A stretch of 64,000 nt of DNA, taken from the NCBI GenBank assembly GCA_002381185.1, contig DFOA01000063.1, positions 1-64,000 on the forward strand. Direction: 5' to 3'. Within the stretch, counting starts at the first letter, position 1. Each line of letters begins with the position of its first letter. The DNA comes from Firmicutes bacterium UBA3553. GTDB taxonomy: Bacteria > Bacillota > Clostridia > Tissierellales > Sedimentibacteraceae. A program made the position numbers and the translations under genes. This document shows, piece by piece, positions 24,909 to 33,093 of this stretch. A model generated the notes under the pieces. The model was not told where the DNA came from. It saw only the letters and a program-made list of their open reading frames with translations, and ran no database searches.

Positions 24909-24944
24909 AAAGCTATAAATGAATTGTTGTTCATTTGTAGCTTT
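24909..24944 (+). terminator. Terminator after the Vat-like gene
   Basis: A 15-bp stem (AAAGCTATAAATGAA with TTCATTTGTAGCTTT) around a 6-nt loop, followed by T-rich sequence. One G-T wobble. Confidence 0.7.
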
Positions 24945-25014
24945 TTATTGTCATTGATAATTTAGTATGCATGAATCCGTATCAAATATTATTCCTGCCT
25001 CTATGTCCCACTTT

Positions 25015-25042
25015 CACGAAAACTTCATTTTAACATAAGATA
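25015..25042 (+). promoter_or_regulatory. Putative SigK promoter of dpaA
   Basis: CAC (25015-25017) and CATAAGATA (25034-25042) with 16 nt between match the SigK consensus (mACm and CATAnnnTA). DPA synthesis is a mother-cell, SigK-dependent event in known spore formers, so position and gene agree. Confidence 0.6.
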
Positions 25043-25076
25043 TAACAGTGCAAAAAACTCTATAAGGAGGAGTAAT

Positions 25077-25940
25077 GTGGGATTAAAATATACCATATTA
25101 GGCGGAGATAAGAGAAGTCTGGAGCTTGGTAATTTACTCATGAAAGACGGAAATGATGTTTGCATCTACGGGTTTGACAGGCTGGAGCAGTATAAATACG
25201 GATCAGTAAGCCTAGATGAAGCAATTGGATATGCAGATGTTATTATAGGTCCATTGCCGTTTTCTGCAGACAAAATAAATGTAAATGCCCCATTTTCATA
25301 TGAAGCAATTGAAATTGACAAGGTATTTAGCCTGATGTCTGAAAAACAAATGATTATTGGCGGAAGGTTTAGCTTAGAACATGAAAAACAACTAAAGAGT
25401 AAGAATCTCAAGTCAGCCGATTATTTTAAAAGAGAAGAGATGCAGGTTCTAAATGCAATACCAACAGCAGAAGGCGCTATCCAAATTGCAATGGAAGAAA
25501 CACCTATTACTCTTCATAGTTCCAATGTCATAGTCCTGGGTTATGGGAGAATCGGGAAGGCTCTATCAAAGATGCTATATGGAATAGGAGCAAAAGTACA
25601 TGTGGAAGCAAGAAATTACAGTGATCTTGCATGGATAAAGAACAATGGGTATATTCCAGTATGCCTAAAAGAGCTAAAGACATATTTACCAAGAATGAAC
25701 GTTATTTTTAATACTGTACCTCAGATGATATTAAATAAAGAATTGTTAAAAAGCATTGATAATAATTGTATTATAATTGATTTAGCATCAGAACCGGGCG
25801 GAGTTGATTTAGAAGCCGCCAAAGAACTGGAGATAAAGGCAATAAGGGCATTAGGTCTTCCGGGAAAGGCAGCGCCGGTAACTGCCGCCATGTTTATCAA
25901 GGAAACAATCTACAATATTATGGAGGAGTTGGACGTATAA
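25077..25940 (+). CDS. dpaA: Dipicolinate synthase subunit A
   Basis: A 287-residue NAD(P)-binding protein of the SpoVFA family. The N-terminal segment I-L-G-G-D-K-R-S-L-E-L near residue 7 and a second dinucleotide motif V-L-G-Y-G-R-I-G-K-A-L near residue 153 mark two Rossmann-type halves; the end reads I-R-A-L-G-L-P-G-K-A-A-P-V-T-A-A. With DpaB it oxidises dihydrodipicolinate to dipicolinic acid in the mother cell, for loading into the spore core. The start is GTG after AAGGAGGAG. The dpaB gene begins 3 bp after its stop. Confidence 0.95.
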   Translation: MGLKYTILGGDKRSLELGNLLMKDGNDVCIYGFDRLEQYKYGSVSLDEAIGYADVIIGPLPFSADKINVNAPFSYEAIEIDKVFSLMSEKQMIIGGRFSLEHEKQLKSKNLKSADYFKREEMQVLNAIPTAEGAIQIAMEETPITLHSSNVIVLGYGRIGKALSKMLYGIGAKVHVEARNYSDLAWIKNNGYIPVCLKELKTYLPRMNVIFNTVPQMILNKELLKSIDNNCIIIDLASEPGGVDLEAAKELEIKAIRALGLPGKAAPVTAAMFIKETIYNIMEELDV

Positions 25941-25942
25941 AT

Positions 25943-26521
25943 ATGTCAATAGAAGGACTAAAAATAGGTTTTGCATTAACAGGTTCATCCTGTACTTTTA
26001 GCAAAGTATTTCCAATAATCAAGGATTTAGCTAAGAAAGGAGCAGATATTTATCCGATAATGTCACATGCAGCAGATTCTTTTGATACAAGATTTGGTAC
26101 GGCTGAAGAATGGAAAAACAAATTAAAAGAGATTACCGGTATGGAATTAATCAACACTATAATTGAAGCTGAACCTGTAGGCCCCAAATTGAAGCTTGAT
26201 GTTCTTGTAGTTGCCCCATGTACAGGTAATACAGCAGCAAAGATTGCAAATGCAATAACAGATACATCAGTAACCATGGCCTGCAAAGCCCAATTAAGAA
26301 ATCAAAGACCTTTGGTTTTAGCTTTAGCAACTAATGATGGACTTGGAGCTAATGCCAAAAATATCGGATTATTATTAAATACAAAAAATATTTACTTCGT
26401 GCCTTTCGGTCAGGACGATGCAATAAATAAGCCAAATTCCTTAGTATCTAAATTTGATAAGATTGAAGAAACAATAGAAGCGGCAATCCTAGGCAAGCAA
26501 TTTCAACCATTATTAGTATAG
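25943..26521 (+). CDS. dpaB: Dipicolinate synthase subunit B (flavoprotein)
   Basis: A 192-residue flavoprotein of the UbiX/HFCD fold, SpoVFB family: G-F-A-L-T-G-S-S-C-T-F-S-K near residue 10 binds the flavin phosphate, P-I-M-S-H-A-A follows near 38, and V-V-A-P-C-T-G-N-T-A-A-K-I-A-N near residue 90 completes the flavin site. It partners DpaA in dipicolinate formation. The ATG is 3 bp after the dpaA stop, with the ribosome site inside dpaA. A strong bidirectional terminator separates it from the convergent lysC. Confidence 0.95.
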   Translation: MSIEGLKIGFALTGSSCTFSKVFPIIKDLAKKGADIYPIMSHAADSFDTRFGTAEEWKNKLKEITGMELINTIIEAEPVGPKLKLDVLVVAPCTGNTAAKIANAITDTSVTMACKAQLRNQRPLVLALATNDGLGANAKNIGLLLNTKNIYFVPFGQDDAINKPNSLVSKFDKIEETIEAAILGKQFQPLLV

Positions 26522-26530
26522 CACAGAAGA

Positions 26531-26566
26531 TAACGGTGCAGAATATGACATATTCTGCACCGTTAT
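26531..26566. terminator. Bidirectional terminator between dpaB and lysC
   Basis: TAACGGTGCAGAATA and its exact complement TATTCTGCACCGTTA form a 15-bp stem with a 5-nt loop, with T-runs on the + side and A-run/T-run flanks for the convergent lysC. Confidence 0.85.
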
Positions 26567-26567
26567 T

Positions 26568-27551
26568 TTATTGGATGAAGTTTGAATATAATCTTTGTAA
26601 AAACTCAGCAAGCATTTCATTTTTAACTACTATAGAAACTTTATCATTAAAATATTCTATATCAATTGGATGGTCTTTTTCTTTTGATAAAAATTCATCC
26701 AATTCTTTTTTTATTTGATCTCTATAATTACCATTAAAAATAAAGGATATAATTGAATTTTCTTCTTGTTTTTTTATTCCGAATCCTATTATTTTCAAGT
26801 TGCTTGTATCATTAGAAATAAGTGTGCCTGGATCGTTTGCAAAGGTTGAAAGAACTCTTATAGGTACATTATATTGTTTACCCAGTAAAACCGCATTTGG
26901 ATGAATCACAGTTGCTCCGTTAATTGCCAGTCTATACACATCATCATAGGAAATCTTCTTAATATATCTGGCATTTGGTACTAATCTCGGATCGGTAACA
27001 GCAACTCCAGGCACATCAGTAAATATATCTACCCTTTCGGCATTCAAATATCCGCCAAGTGCTACAGCTGTTGTATCACTGCCTCCTCTGCCAAGTGTAG
27101 TTATTTCCAAGTTTTCCGTAGCTCCCTGAAATCCTGCAACTACTACAATTTTATTTTCATTTAGATATCTTTGGATTTTATTCGTATCGATTTCTATTAT
27201 CTTACTCGAATTAAAGGTATCATCAGTAATTATTCCGGCTTGAAATCCCGTTAAGGCTTCTGAGGGTAATCCTTCATTTTCTAATAGATGAGATACCAGT
27301 ACTGCAGAAATTGTTTCTCCGACTGACATAATCAAGTCCTTCTTCTTTGGATTTATTGCGGTATTTATATTCTCTAATTGACTTATTAAAGTATCTGTAG
27401 CGTAAGGGTCTCCGCTTCTGCCCATTGCAGATACCACTACAACAATATTGCTGCCGGTTTGCACCTCTTTTTTTACCTGCTTAAGAAAGTCACTTTGATT
27501 ATTTAAATTCCTCAGGGAAGTTCCTCCGAATTTTTGAATTACGATACTCAT
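26568..27551 (-). CDS. lysC: Aspartate kinase, short form
   Basis: A 327-residue aspartokinase. The kinase core is intact: V-I-Q-K-F-G-G-T-S near residue 4, S-A-M-G-R-S-G-D-P near 43, S-V-G-E near 76 and T-T-L-G-R-G-G-S-D-T-T-A near 155, then F-T-D-V-P-G-V near 178. Usual DapG/LysC proteins have about 400-410 residues, so the C-terminal ACT regulatory region is reduced to one small beta-alpha domain. Feedback control by lysine or DAP may therefore differ. It overlaps asd by 4 bp (ATGA) and supplies aspartyl phosphate to the lysine/DPA branch. Confidence 0.93.
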   Translation of the reverse strand: MSIVIQKFGGTSLRNLNNQSDFLKQVKKEVQTGSNIVVVVSAMGRSGDPYATDTLISQLENINTAINPKKKDLIMSVGETISAVLVSHLLENEGLPSEALTGFQAGIITDDTFNSSKIIEIDTNKIQRYLNENKIVVVAGFQGATENLEITTLGRGGSDTTAVALGGYLNAERVDIFTDVPGVAVTDPRLVPNARYIKKISYDDVYRLAINGATVIHPNAVLLGKQYNVPIRVLSTFANDPGTLISNDTSNLKIIGFGIKKQEENSIISFIFNGNYRDQIKKELDEFLSKEKDHPIDIEYFNDKVSIVVKNEMLAEFLQRLYSNFIQ

Positions 27552-28570
27552 TTTTGTCTCCTGACCAGGTTCTGCTCAATGAGCGATTCGCCTATTTGGA
27601 CAGCATTTAATGCTGCACCTTTTCGCAGATTATCTGCTACAATCCATATATTAAGTCCGTTTTCCAGGGTGAAATCACGTCTGATGCGACCAACAAAGAC
27701 ATCATTGGTATTCTTTGAAAACAAAGGCATAGGATACAATTTTTCCTCAGGTTTGTCTAATACAGTAACTCCAGGGAAATTTTCAAGTAGCTCCTTAATT
27801 TCTTCAATATTAAAAGGCAATTCTGTTTCAATATTCACTGATTCAGAGTGCCCTCTAAATACAGGTATTCTAACTGTTGTAGATGTTACCTTGATTTTTT
27901 CATCCAAGATCTTATGTGTTTCATTGACCATTTTCATTTCTTCCTTGGTGTATCCGGTATCAAGAAATGAATCAATGTGCGGAAGAGCATTAAATAGGAT
28001 CTGGTATGGATATACAGAATGCTTTATTTCCTTTTTATCTGCGTAATACCTTGTTTGTTCATCTAGCTCATCAATTGCATTTTTACCGGTACCGGAAACA
28101 GATTGGTAGGTGGATACCACTATTCTTTTTATATTATATTTATCATGTATCGGCTTTAGGGGTACCAGCATTTGTATGGTAGAGCAGTTAGGATTTGCTA
28201 TTAGTCCCTTATGATTTTTTAAGCTTTTCGGATTAACTTCAGGAACTACTAAAGGAACATTATCATCCATTCTAAAAGCACTGCTATTGTCTATGACAAC
28301 AGCTCCTTCCTTAATTGCTATTGGGGATAAAATTTTACTTATATCAGCTTCTACACAAAAGAATGCAATATCAACATTTTCAAATGCTCCCTCACAAGCT
28401 TCTTCTGTATAAAATATTTCATCTTTAAATTTAACCTCCCGACCTTCATTAGCGGCTGTACCTAAAAACTTAATAGACTTAATTGGAAATTGCCGTTCAA
28501 TAAGAATCTTCGCAAGTTCCTTGCCAACAGCACCCATGGCTCCTACTATTGCTACATTATAATAATCCAA
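27548..28570 (-). CDS. asd: Aspartate-semialdehyde dehydrogenase
   Basis: A 340-residue NADP-dependent enzyme of the DAP/lysine/DPA pathway. N-terminal dinucleotide site V-A-I-V-G-A-M-G-A-V-G; catalytic Cys129 in A-N-P-N-C-S-T; Q-S-V-S-G-T-G near residue 156; R-I-P-V-F-R-G-H near residue 232, which supplies the general base His. The start is TTG after AAGGAGGAG. It is translated ahead of lysC with a 4-bp overlap, and lies divergent from dapA, so lysC, asd and dapA together make dihydrodipicolinate. Confidence 0.95.
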   Translation of the reverse strand: MDYYNVAIVGAMGAVGKELAKILIERQFPIKSIKFLGTAANEGREVKFKDEIFYTEEACEGAFENVDIAFFCVEADISKILSPIAIKEGAVVIDNSSAFRMDDNVPLVVPEVNPKSLKNHKGLIANPNCSTIQMLVPLKPIHDKYNIKRIVVSTYQSVSGTGKNAIDELDEQTRYYADKKEIKHSVYPYQILFNALPHIDSFLDTGYTKEEMKMVNETHKILDEKIKVTSTTVRIPVFRGHSESVNIETELPFNIEEIKELLENFPGVTVLDKPEEKLYPMPLFSKNTNDVFVGRIRRDFTLENGLNIWIVADNLRKGAALNAVQIGESLIEQNLVRRQK

Positions 28571-28709
28571 AACAACTCCTCCTTAAATTTTCTAAGATTA
28601 CCCCAGTAATCAGATGCTTTTATTTTATTCAGCAGGACTATTTTTTGTTAGCAATATACCATGCTATTTCATAGAATGGATTACAATATTTTTTGAAGGG
28701 AGAAATAAT

Positions 28710-29585
28710 ATGGTTGAATGGGGAAGATTAATGACGGCTATGGTAACACCTTTTGATGAAGAGCTGAATGTTGATTACGAAGCTGCCGGCTCACTGGCAG
28801 TTAAATTAGTTGAGGAGGGAACTACTGCGTTAGTCATAACAGGAACGACCGGAGAAGCTCCGACTCTGACTGATGATGAAAAAATAAATTTATATAAAAT
28901 TATAAAAACGTATGTAGATGTTCCTGTAATTGCAGGTGTAGGGACAAATAATACAAAATCTACCATAGAAAATGCAAAAGCGGCACAAGAGGCTGGGGTT
29001 GACGGACTTCTCATAGTTACTCCATATTATAATAAACCTGATCAGGATTCTCTGTATTGCCACTTTAAGGAAGTTGCAGATTCTGTTGATTTGCCTATTA
29101 TGTTATATAATGTACCCGGGAGAACAGGGTGCAATATATTACCTGATACGGTAGAAAAACTTGCTCAGATTGATAATATAGTAGCCTTAAAGGAAGCTGG
29201 CGGAAATATAATTCAATTTGCTGAAATAATAAAGCGCGTCCCTGAGGATTTTTTAATTTATTCAGGAGACGATTCAATGCTGCTTCCTGCAATGTCAATA
29301 GGCTGTTATGGAATAGTCAGTGTAGCATCACATGTGGTAGGTCCTGAAATGAAGGAAATGATAGATGCTTTCGTATCCGGAAATACTGAAAAGGCAAAAG
29401 AAATACATCTAAAGCTATTAGATATCTTTAAAGACTTATTTATAATATCAAATCCAATACCGGTAAAAGCAGCATTAAATATGATGGGTGTATATGTAGG
29501 AGGAGTGAGACTTCCTCTAACTGAGGCAAGAGAGAAGGTATTAAAAGTTTTAAGAGAAGATTTAAGAGAATTAGGAAAGATTTAA
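28710..29585 (+). CDS. dapA: 4-Hydroxy-tetrahydrodipicolinate synthase
   Basis: A 291-residue TIM-barrel class I aldolase. T44-G-T-T-G-E binds pyruvate; Y133 and the Schiff-base lysine K161 (V-A-L-K-E-A-G-G) are at the classical positions; Y-Y-N-K-P-D and N-V-P-G-R-T-G are also conserved. It condenses pyruvate with aspartate semialdehyde. The ATG at 28710 follows GAAGGGAG; an upstream ATG would add 32 hydrophobic residues with no ribosome site. It is divergent from asd. With dpaAB nearby, its product can go to either lysine/peptidoglycan or spore DPA. Confidence 0.96.
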   Translation: MVEWGRLMTAMVTPFDEELNVDYEAAGSLAVKLVEEGTTALVITGTTGEAPTLTDDEKINLYKIIKTYVDVPVIAGVGTNNTKSTIENAKAAQEAGVDGLLIVTPYYNKPDQDSLYCHFKEVADSVDLPIMLYNVPGRTGCNILPDTVEKLAQIDNIVALKEAGGNIIQFAEIIKRVPEDFLIYSGDDSMLLPAMSIGCYGIVSVASHVVGPEMKEMIDAFVSGNTEKAKEIHLKLLDIFKDLFIISNPIPVKAALNMMGVYVGGVRLPLTEAREKVLKVLREDLRELGKI

Positions 29586-29681
29586 AGTTATAAAAGAAAC
29601 CCACTGGGATTTTACATCTTGGTGGGTATAATATTACTCAAAAAGCTTTAATCTCAATTAAAGGAATATAAGTTCAATAAA

Positions 29682-29843
29682 TTGGTTGCAATTATTGTAC
29701 TTGAAATTATAATAATATATAGTATTGCTGCAGGCAGCCAAAAATTGTCTAAGGTCCGATACGTTGGAGTTGAAGTAAATATTGCCGGCAAAATATCTCA
29801 AGTTCTCAATGATCTTGATATATTAGGGCAACGAATGTCATAA
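29682..29843 (+). pseudogene. Possible truncated membrane/secreted protein fragment
   Basis: A 53-codon frame from TTG begins with one hydrophobic helix (V-A-I-I-V-L-E-I-I-I-I-Y-S-I-A-A-G) followed by a polar V-E-V-N-I-A-G-K-I-S stretch, like the start of a membrane-fusion or anchored protein. There is no clear ribosome site and it stops before any domain. Nothing else is seen between dapA and the response regulator. Confidence 0.25.
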
Positions 29844-29900
29844 TAGGAAAAGGGACCGATAGAGGCAAAATAAGTTTGTAGGGACACATGGAGGTATGGG

Positions 29901-30575
29901 ATGTATAAAATATTGGTTGTTGAAGACGAGAATATTTTACGCGAAGTGATAACGGACTATCTAATTGCGGAGGGATATCAGGTGTTAGAGGCCGCAGATG
30001 GAGAAAAAGCCTTGGAGCTGTTTCAGTCAAATTCTGTTGATTTAGTTATACTGGACATTGTTCTGCCGAAGATTGACGGATGGTCAGTATGCCGCAGAAT
30101 ACGGAAAAGTTCCGGTGTCCCCATAATCATTTTGACTGCCCGTTCAGACGAAGATGACTCACTTATGGGATTTGAATTGGGAGCAGATGATTATTTGATT
30201 AAACCATACAGTCCTCGGGTTTTAACGGTAAAGGTTAAAAAGTTTCTTGAAAAATATTCAGATACCATAAACGGAATGCGTATATCATCCGGCGGTATTG
30301 TCATAAATATGGGGGCAAGACTTGTTTCTGCGGACGGCGACACAATTAATCTGACTCATACGGAATTTGAAATTTTAGCTTACTTAATGCAGAATAAAGG
30401 GATTGTAATCACCCGGGAACAATTGATATCTAAAATATGGGGTTATGATTTTTATGGCGATGAAAAAACAGTGAACAGCCATATAAGAAACCTGCGTGCC
30501 AAGCTGGGCGGTAAAGGCAGCTGCATTGTTACTGTTATCCGTTCCGGATATAAATTCGAAGAGGAACAGCTATGA
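29901..30575 (+). CDS. OmpR-family response regulator
   Basis: A 224-residue two-domain regulator. Receiver: V-V-E-D-E near the start, phospho-acceptor D52 in L-V-I-L-D-I-V-L-P, T in I-I-L-T-A-R near residue 79 and K in Y-L-I-K-P near residue 101. C-terminal OmpR-type winged helix with N-L-T-H-T-E-F-E-I-L-A-Y-L and V-N-S-H-I-R-N-L-R-A-K-L near the end. It overlaps the histidine kinase gene by 4 bp (ATGA). The target promoters may include the following cell-surface acylation genes; that is inference. Confidence 0.95.
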   Translation: MYKILVVEDENILREVITDYLIAEGYQVLEAADGEKALELFQSNSVDLVILDIVLPKIDGWSVCRRIRKSSGVPIIILTARSDEDDSLMGFELGADDYLIKPYSPRVLTVKVKKFLEKYSDTINGMRISSGGIVINMGARLVSADGDTINLTHTEFEILAYLMQNKGIVITREQLISKIWGYDFYGDEKTVNSHIRNLRAKLGGKGSCIVTVIRSGYKFEEEQL

Positions 30576-32305
30576 AAAAAAGTATTGTTTTTAAATGGTT
30601 TGTGCTGACGGCTCTGTTATTTTCCGTGATGTTTTTATTCATTGGAATCACCCAAAATTACTTTTTCGAGAAATATTATATTAATAAAAAATCAGATGCT
30701 CTCAAATCGCATATGGACGAGTACTTAAGCCTGGCAGCGGAAAAAGGAACGGAAGCAGCTTCTGCTGAACTATATAGAAAAAACCATATATGGATTACAA
30801 AGTTGGATGAATATGGACGTATCTGCGATGTGGAAAGTTACTATATCGAAGTGAAATTGAGAGATGAATTTCAAGGTGATTTGCGAATTCCAATGTATTC
30901 TTTTGAAGGATATTTTTCCGACATGATTTCTTTATTAAAGGTCGGTGATGAGGTAATTATTGATGCGGTAAATATTGCAGATGAAAGGATACCTTATCTG
31001 ATACAGACTGATTCATCAGGAGTCGCAAATCTGAGCATTGCAAATAAGCTGCATGGTCCTAATGCAGATAAAGCCTACAGTTATCTCCGCACCGGTTTAT
31101 ATAAGGGAACGATAACAAAGACAGTATTTACGGAACGAGCGGAGTATATTTCGTTTCCTTACAATGAACGTTATTTTTTAGAACAGGTAAAAGACTTTCA
31201 AACCTCCCTGCTGGCTGATAATGCTGAAGCTCTCCAGGGTACAGAAGAATTTAGTGTAAGAGAAAATTTTGTGGAATATAAGATAGTTGCCAAGAAAGTT
31301 ATTGAAAATGGAGCAACGAGATATATTTTTGCTATGACTTCACTACAGCCGGTAGATGAAGCAATATCTGTCATACAGCAATTCTATCCTTATTTTTTTG
31401 GATTTGCATTTTTGTGTGTCATATTTTTAGCGTTTCTATTTTCTAAATGGTTGGCTAAACCGCTTTTATCCATTAACCAGATAACGGGTAAAATGGCAAA
31501 TATGGATTTTTCGGAAAAGCTGCCGGTGCGCTCCGAGGATGAAATAGGTCAATTATCAAAAAATATCAATTATTTGTCGAGCCAGATGGAATCATATATT
31601 AGCCAGCTGAAACAGGATCTTGACAAAGAGAAGCAGTTGGAAAATACACGGAAGGAATTTATAGCTGGTGTATCACATGAGCTGAAAACACCTCTTGCTG
31701 TCATGAAAAGCTGTATATCTATTTTAAAAGATGGAATTGCATATGAAAAAAGGAAACATTACTTTCAGGCAATGGAAGATGAAATACATCGAATGGACTT
31801 GCTTGTTGTTAATATGCTTGATCTGGCTAAATTTGAGTCTGGTACATATAAACCCGAAATGGCTCCTTTTGAAATAGACAAAGTGATTAATGATGTATGC
31901 AGATCTCTGAATGAGCAAATACAGGAGAAGGACATATCTCTTATATTAAAGCTTTGCTCTCAGTTGGTGGTGGGGCATAAAGTCCTGATAAGCCGTGTTA
32001 TTGCTAATTTTCTCAGCAATGCAATCCGGCATACGGAAAATGGACGTGAAATCATAATTACCGTAAGATGCAATGAACAGACAGCAGAAATCAGCGTAGA
32101 AAATCAAGGAAATAAGATATCAGATGAAGACATGGAAAAGATATGGAATCAATTCCACCGTGTGGAAGCGAGGTCATCCAAAGCGGGTACGGGTCTTGGA
32201 CTTTCCATATCCAGGGAAATACTGGAGCTTCATCATTCAATTTATGGTGTGGAGAATACAAAAGATGGCGTACGATTTTTCTTTTCACTGCCGGCGGAAT
32301 TATAA
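30572..32305 (+). CDS. Membrane sensor histidine kinase
   Basis: A 577-residue kinase. Two membrane segments (about residues 8-28 and 265-288) enclose a roughly 235-residue extracellular sensor that I do not recognise. A HAMP region (W-L-A-K-P-L-L-S-I-N-Q-I-T-G) precedes the dimerisation domain with H369 in S-H-E-L-K-T-P, then a HATPase domain with N-F-L-S-N-A-I-R-H-T-E and G-T-G-L-G-L-S-I. It phosphorylates the upstream response regulator. The stimulus is unknown. A weak terminator hairpin follows. Confidence 0.95.
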   Translation: MKKSIVFKWFVLTALLFSVMFLFIGITQNYFFEKYYINKKSDALKSHMDEYLSLAAEKGTEAASAELYRKNHIWITKLDEYGRICDVESYYIEVKLRDEFQGDLRIPMYSFEGYFSDMISLLKVGDEVIIDAVNIADERIPYLIQTDSSGVANLSIANKLHGPNADKAYSYLRTGLYKGTITKTVFTERAEYISFPYNERYFLEQVKDFQTSLLADNAEALQGTEEFSVRENFVEYKIVAKKVIENGATRYIFAMTSLQPVDEAISVIQQFYPYFFGFAFLCVIFLAFLFSKWLAKPLLSINQITGKMANMDFSEKLPVRSEDEIGQLSKNINYLSSQMESYISQLKQDLDKEKQLENTRKEFIAGVSHELKTPLAVMKSCISILKDGIAYEKRKHYFQAMEDEIHRMDLLVVNMLDLAKFESGTYKPEMAPFEIDKVINDVCRSLNEQIQEKDISLILKLCSQLVVGHKVLISRVIANFLSNAIRHTENGREIIITVRCNEQTAEISVENQGNKISDEDMEKIWNQFHRVEARSSKAGTGLGLSISREILELHHSIYGVENTKDGVRFFFSLPAEL

Positions 32306-32334
32306 AGTACGGGTTATTAATATTTTACAGGTAT

Positions 32335-32372
32335 AAAGCTGTGAAATGAAGCATACTTCATGGCTTTTATTT
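32335..32372 (+). terminator. Possible terminator after the histidine kinase
   Basis: ATGAAG/CTTCAT inner stem with a CATA loop, outer AAAGC/GCTTT arms separated by an asymmetric internal loop, then TTTTATTTTG. Weak; some read-through into the SGNH gene is likely. Confidence 0.4.
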
Positions 32373-32476
32373 TGCAGAAAATTAAAAAAATAATATTCAA
32401 ATTATATCTCATCTGCATCTGTTCTGCACCTTGCTGCTGTAATATGTGTGTATCAAATGAAGAAAAGAGGTTTTTT

Positions 32477-33082
32477 ATGAAAAAAATAATGATTATTTTC
32501 CTGATGGTTATCCTTATAATTGGTGTAACTGCATGCAGGAACACAAATGATGAAAAAAGTGTTACCGCTGATTTTAAGAACAGCATTTTTGTGGGAGACT
32601 CTATAACCGAAGGTTTTGCCTTTAATGAAATACTGCCGGAAGAATGTGTAATAGCCGGGGCAGGAGCTACTGCCGGCTTTACATATGACGACATTGATGC
32701 TATGGTTGAGAGGAAGCCGGATAACATCTTTATCATGTTAGGGTCTGATGATATACTCATGCCTGTGGATAATCCTAAAGAATTATTCAGAAATGATTTA
32801 ACAAAATTGATTAACAAGATAAAGGAAGAACTTCCGAGTGCTAAAATATACCTCCAATCCATAACACCTGTAACACAAGAGGCATTAACGCAAGAAACTC
32901 GCTATGGAAAAATAGAGGAATACAACAATCTTTTAAAGGAGCTGGCGGATATACTGACAGTTAATTATGTGGATATAGGAGCATTGGCACAGGAAAATCC
33001 CGATTTATTTGCCGAGGATGGGATCCATTTCAAAAAAGAATTTTATCAGCTGTGGCTGAAAAAGCTCTCTGAATTATTATAG
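32477..33082 (+). CDS. SGNH/GDSL-family hydrolase lipoprotein
   Basis: A 201-residue lipoprotein: signal peptide M-K-K-I-M-I-I-F-L-M-V-I-L-I-I-G with lipobox V-T-A-C, then an SGNH hydrolase with Ser42 in F-V-G-D-S-I-T-E-G-F, the G/N blocks (I-M-L-G-S-D-D) and the D181-G-I-H184 catalytic end. It would work outside the membrane on an acyl group of a polymer or sugar. The ATG at 32477 follows AGAGG; a longer upstream reading has no ribosome site. The next gene, 11 bp downstream, is an MBOAT acyltransferase, so a polysaccharide or wall-polymer O-acylation system is inferred. Confidence 0.9.
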   Translation: MKKIMIIFLMVILIIGVTACRNTNDEKSVTADFKNSIFVGDSITEGFAFNEILPEECVIAGAGATAGFTYDDIDAMVERKPDNIFIMLGSDDILMPVDNPKELFRNDLTKLINKIKEELPSAKIYLQSITPVTQEALTQETRYGKIEEYNNLLKELADILTVNYVDIGALAQENPDLFAEDGIHFKKEFYQLWLKKLSELL

Positions 33083-33093
33083 CGGAGGGGCAT

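Noticed and set aside
27534..28046. Plus-strand open frame of 170 codons.
   Set aside because: It is antisense to asd and has no recognisable domain.
32317..32862. Minus-strand open frame of 181 codons.
   Set aside because: It is antisense to the SGNH lipoprotein gene and covers the intergenic terminator.
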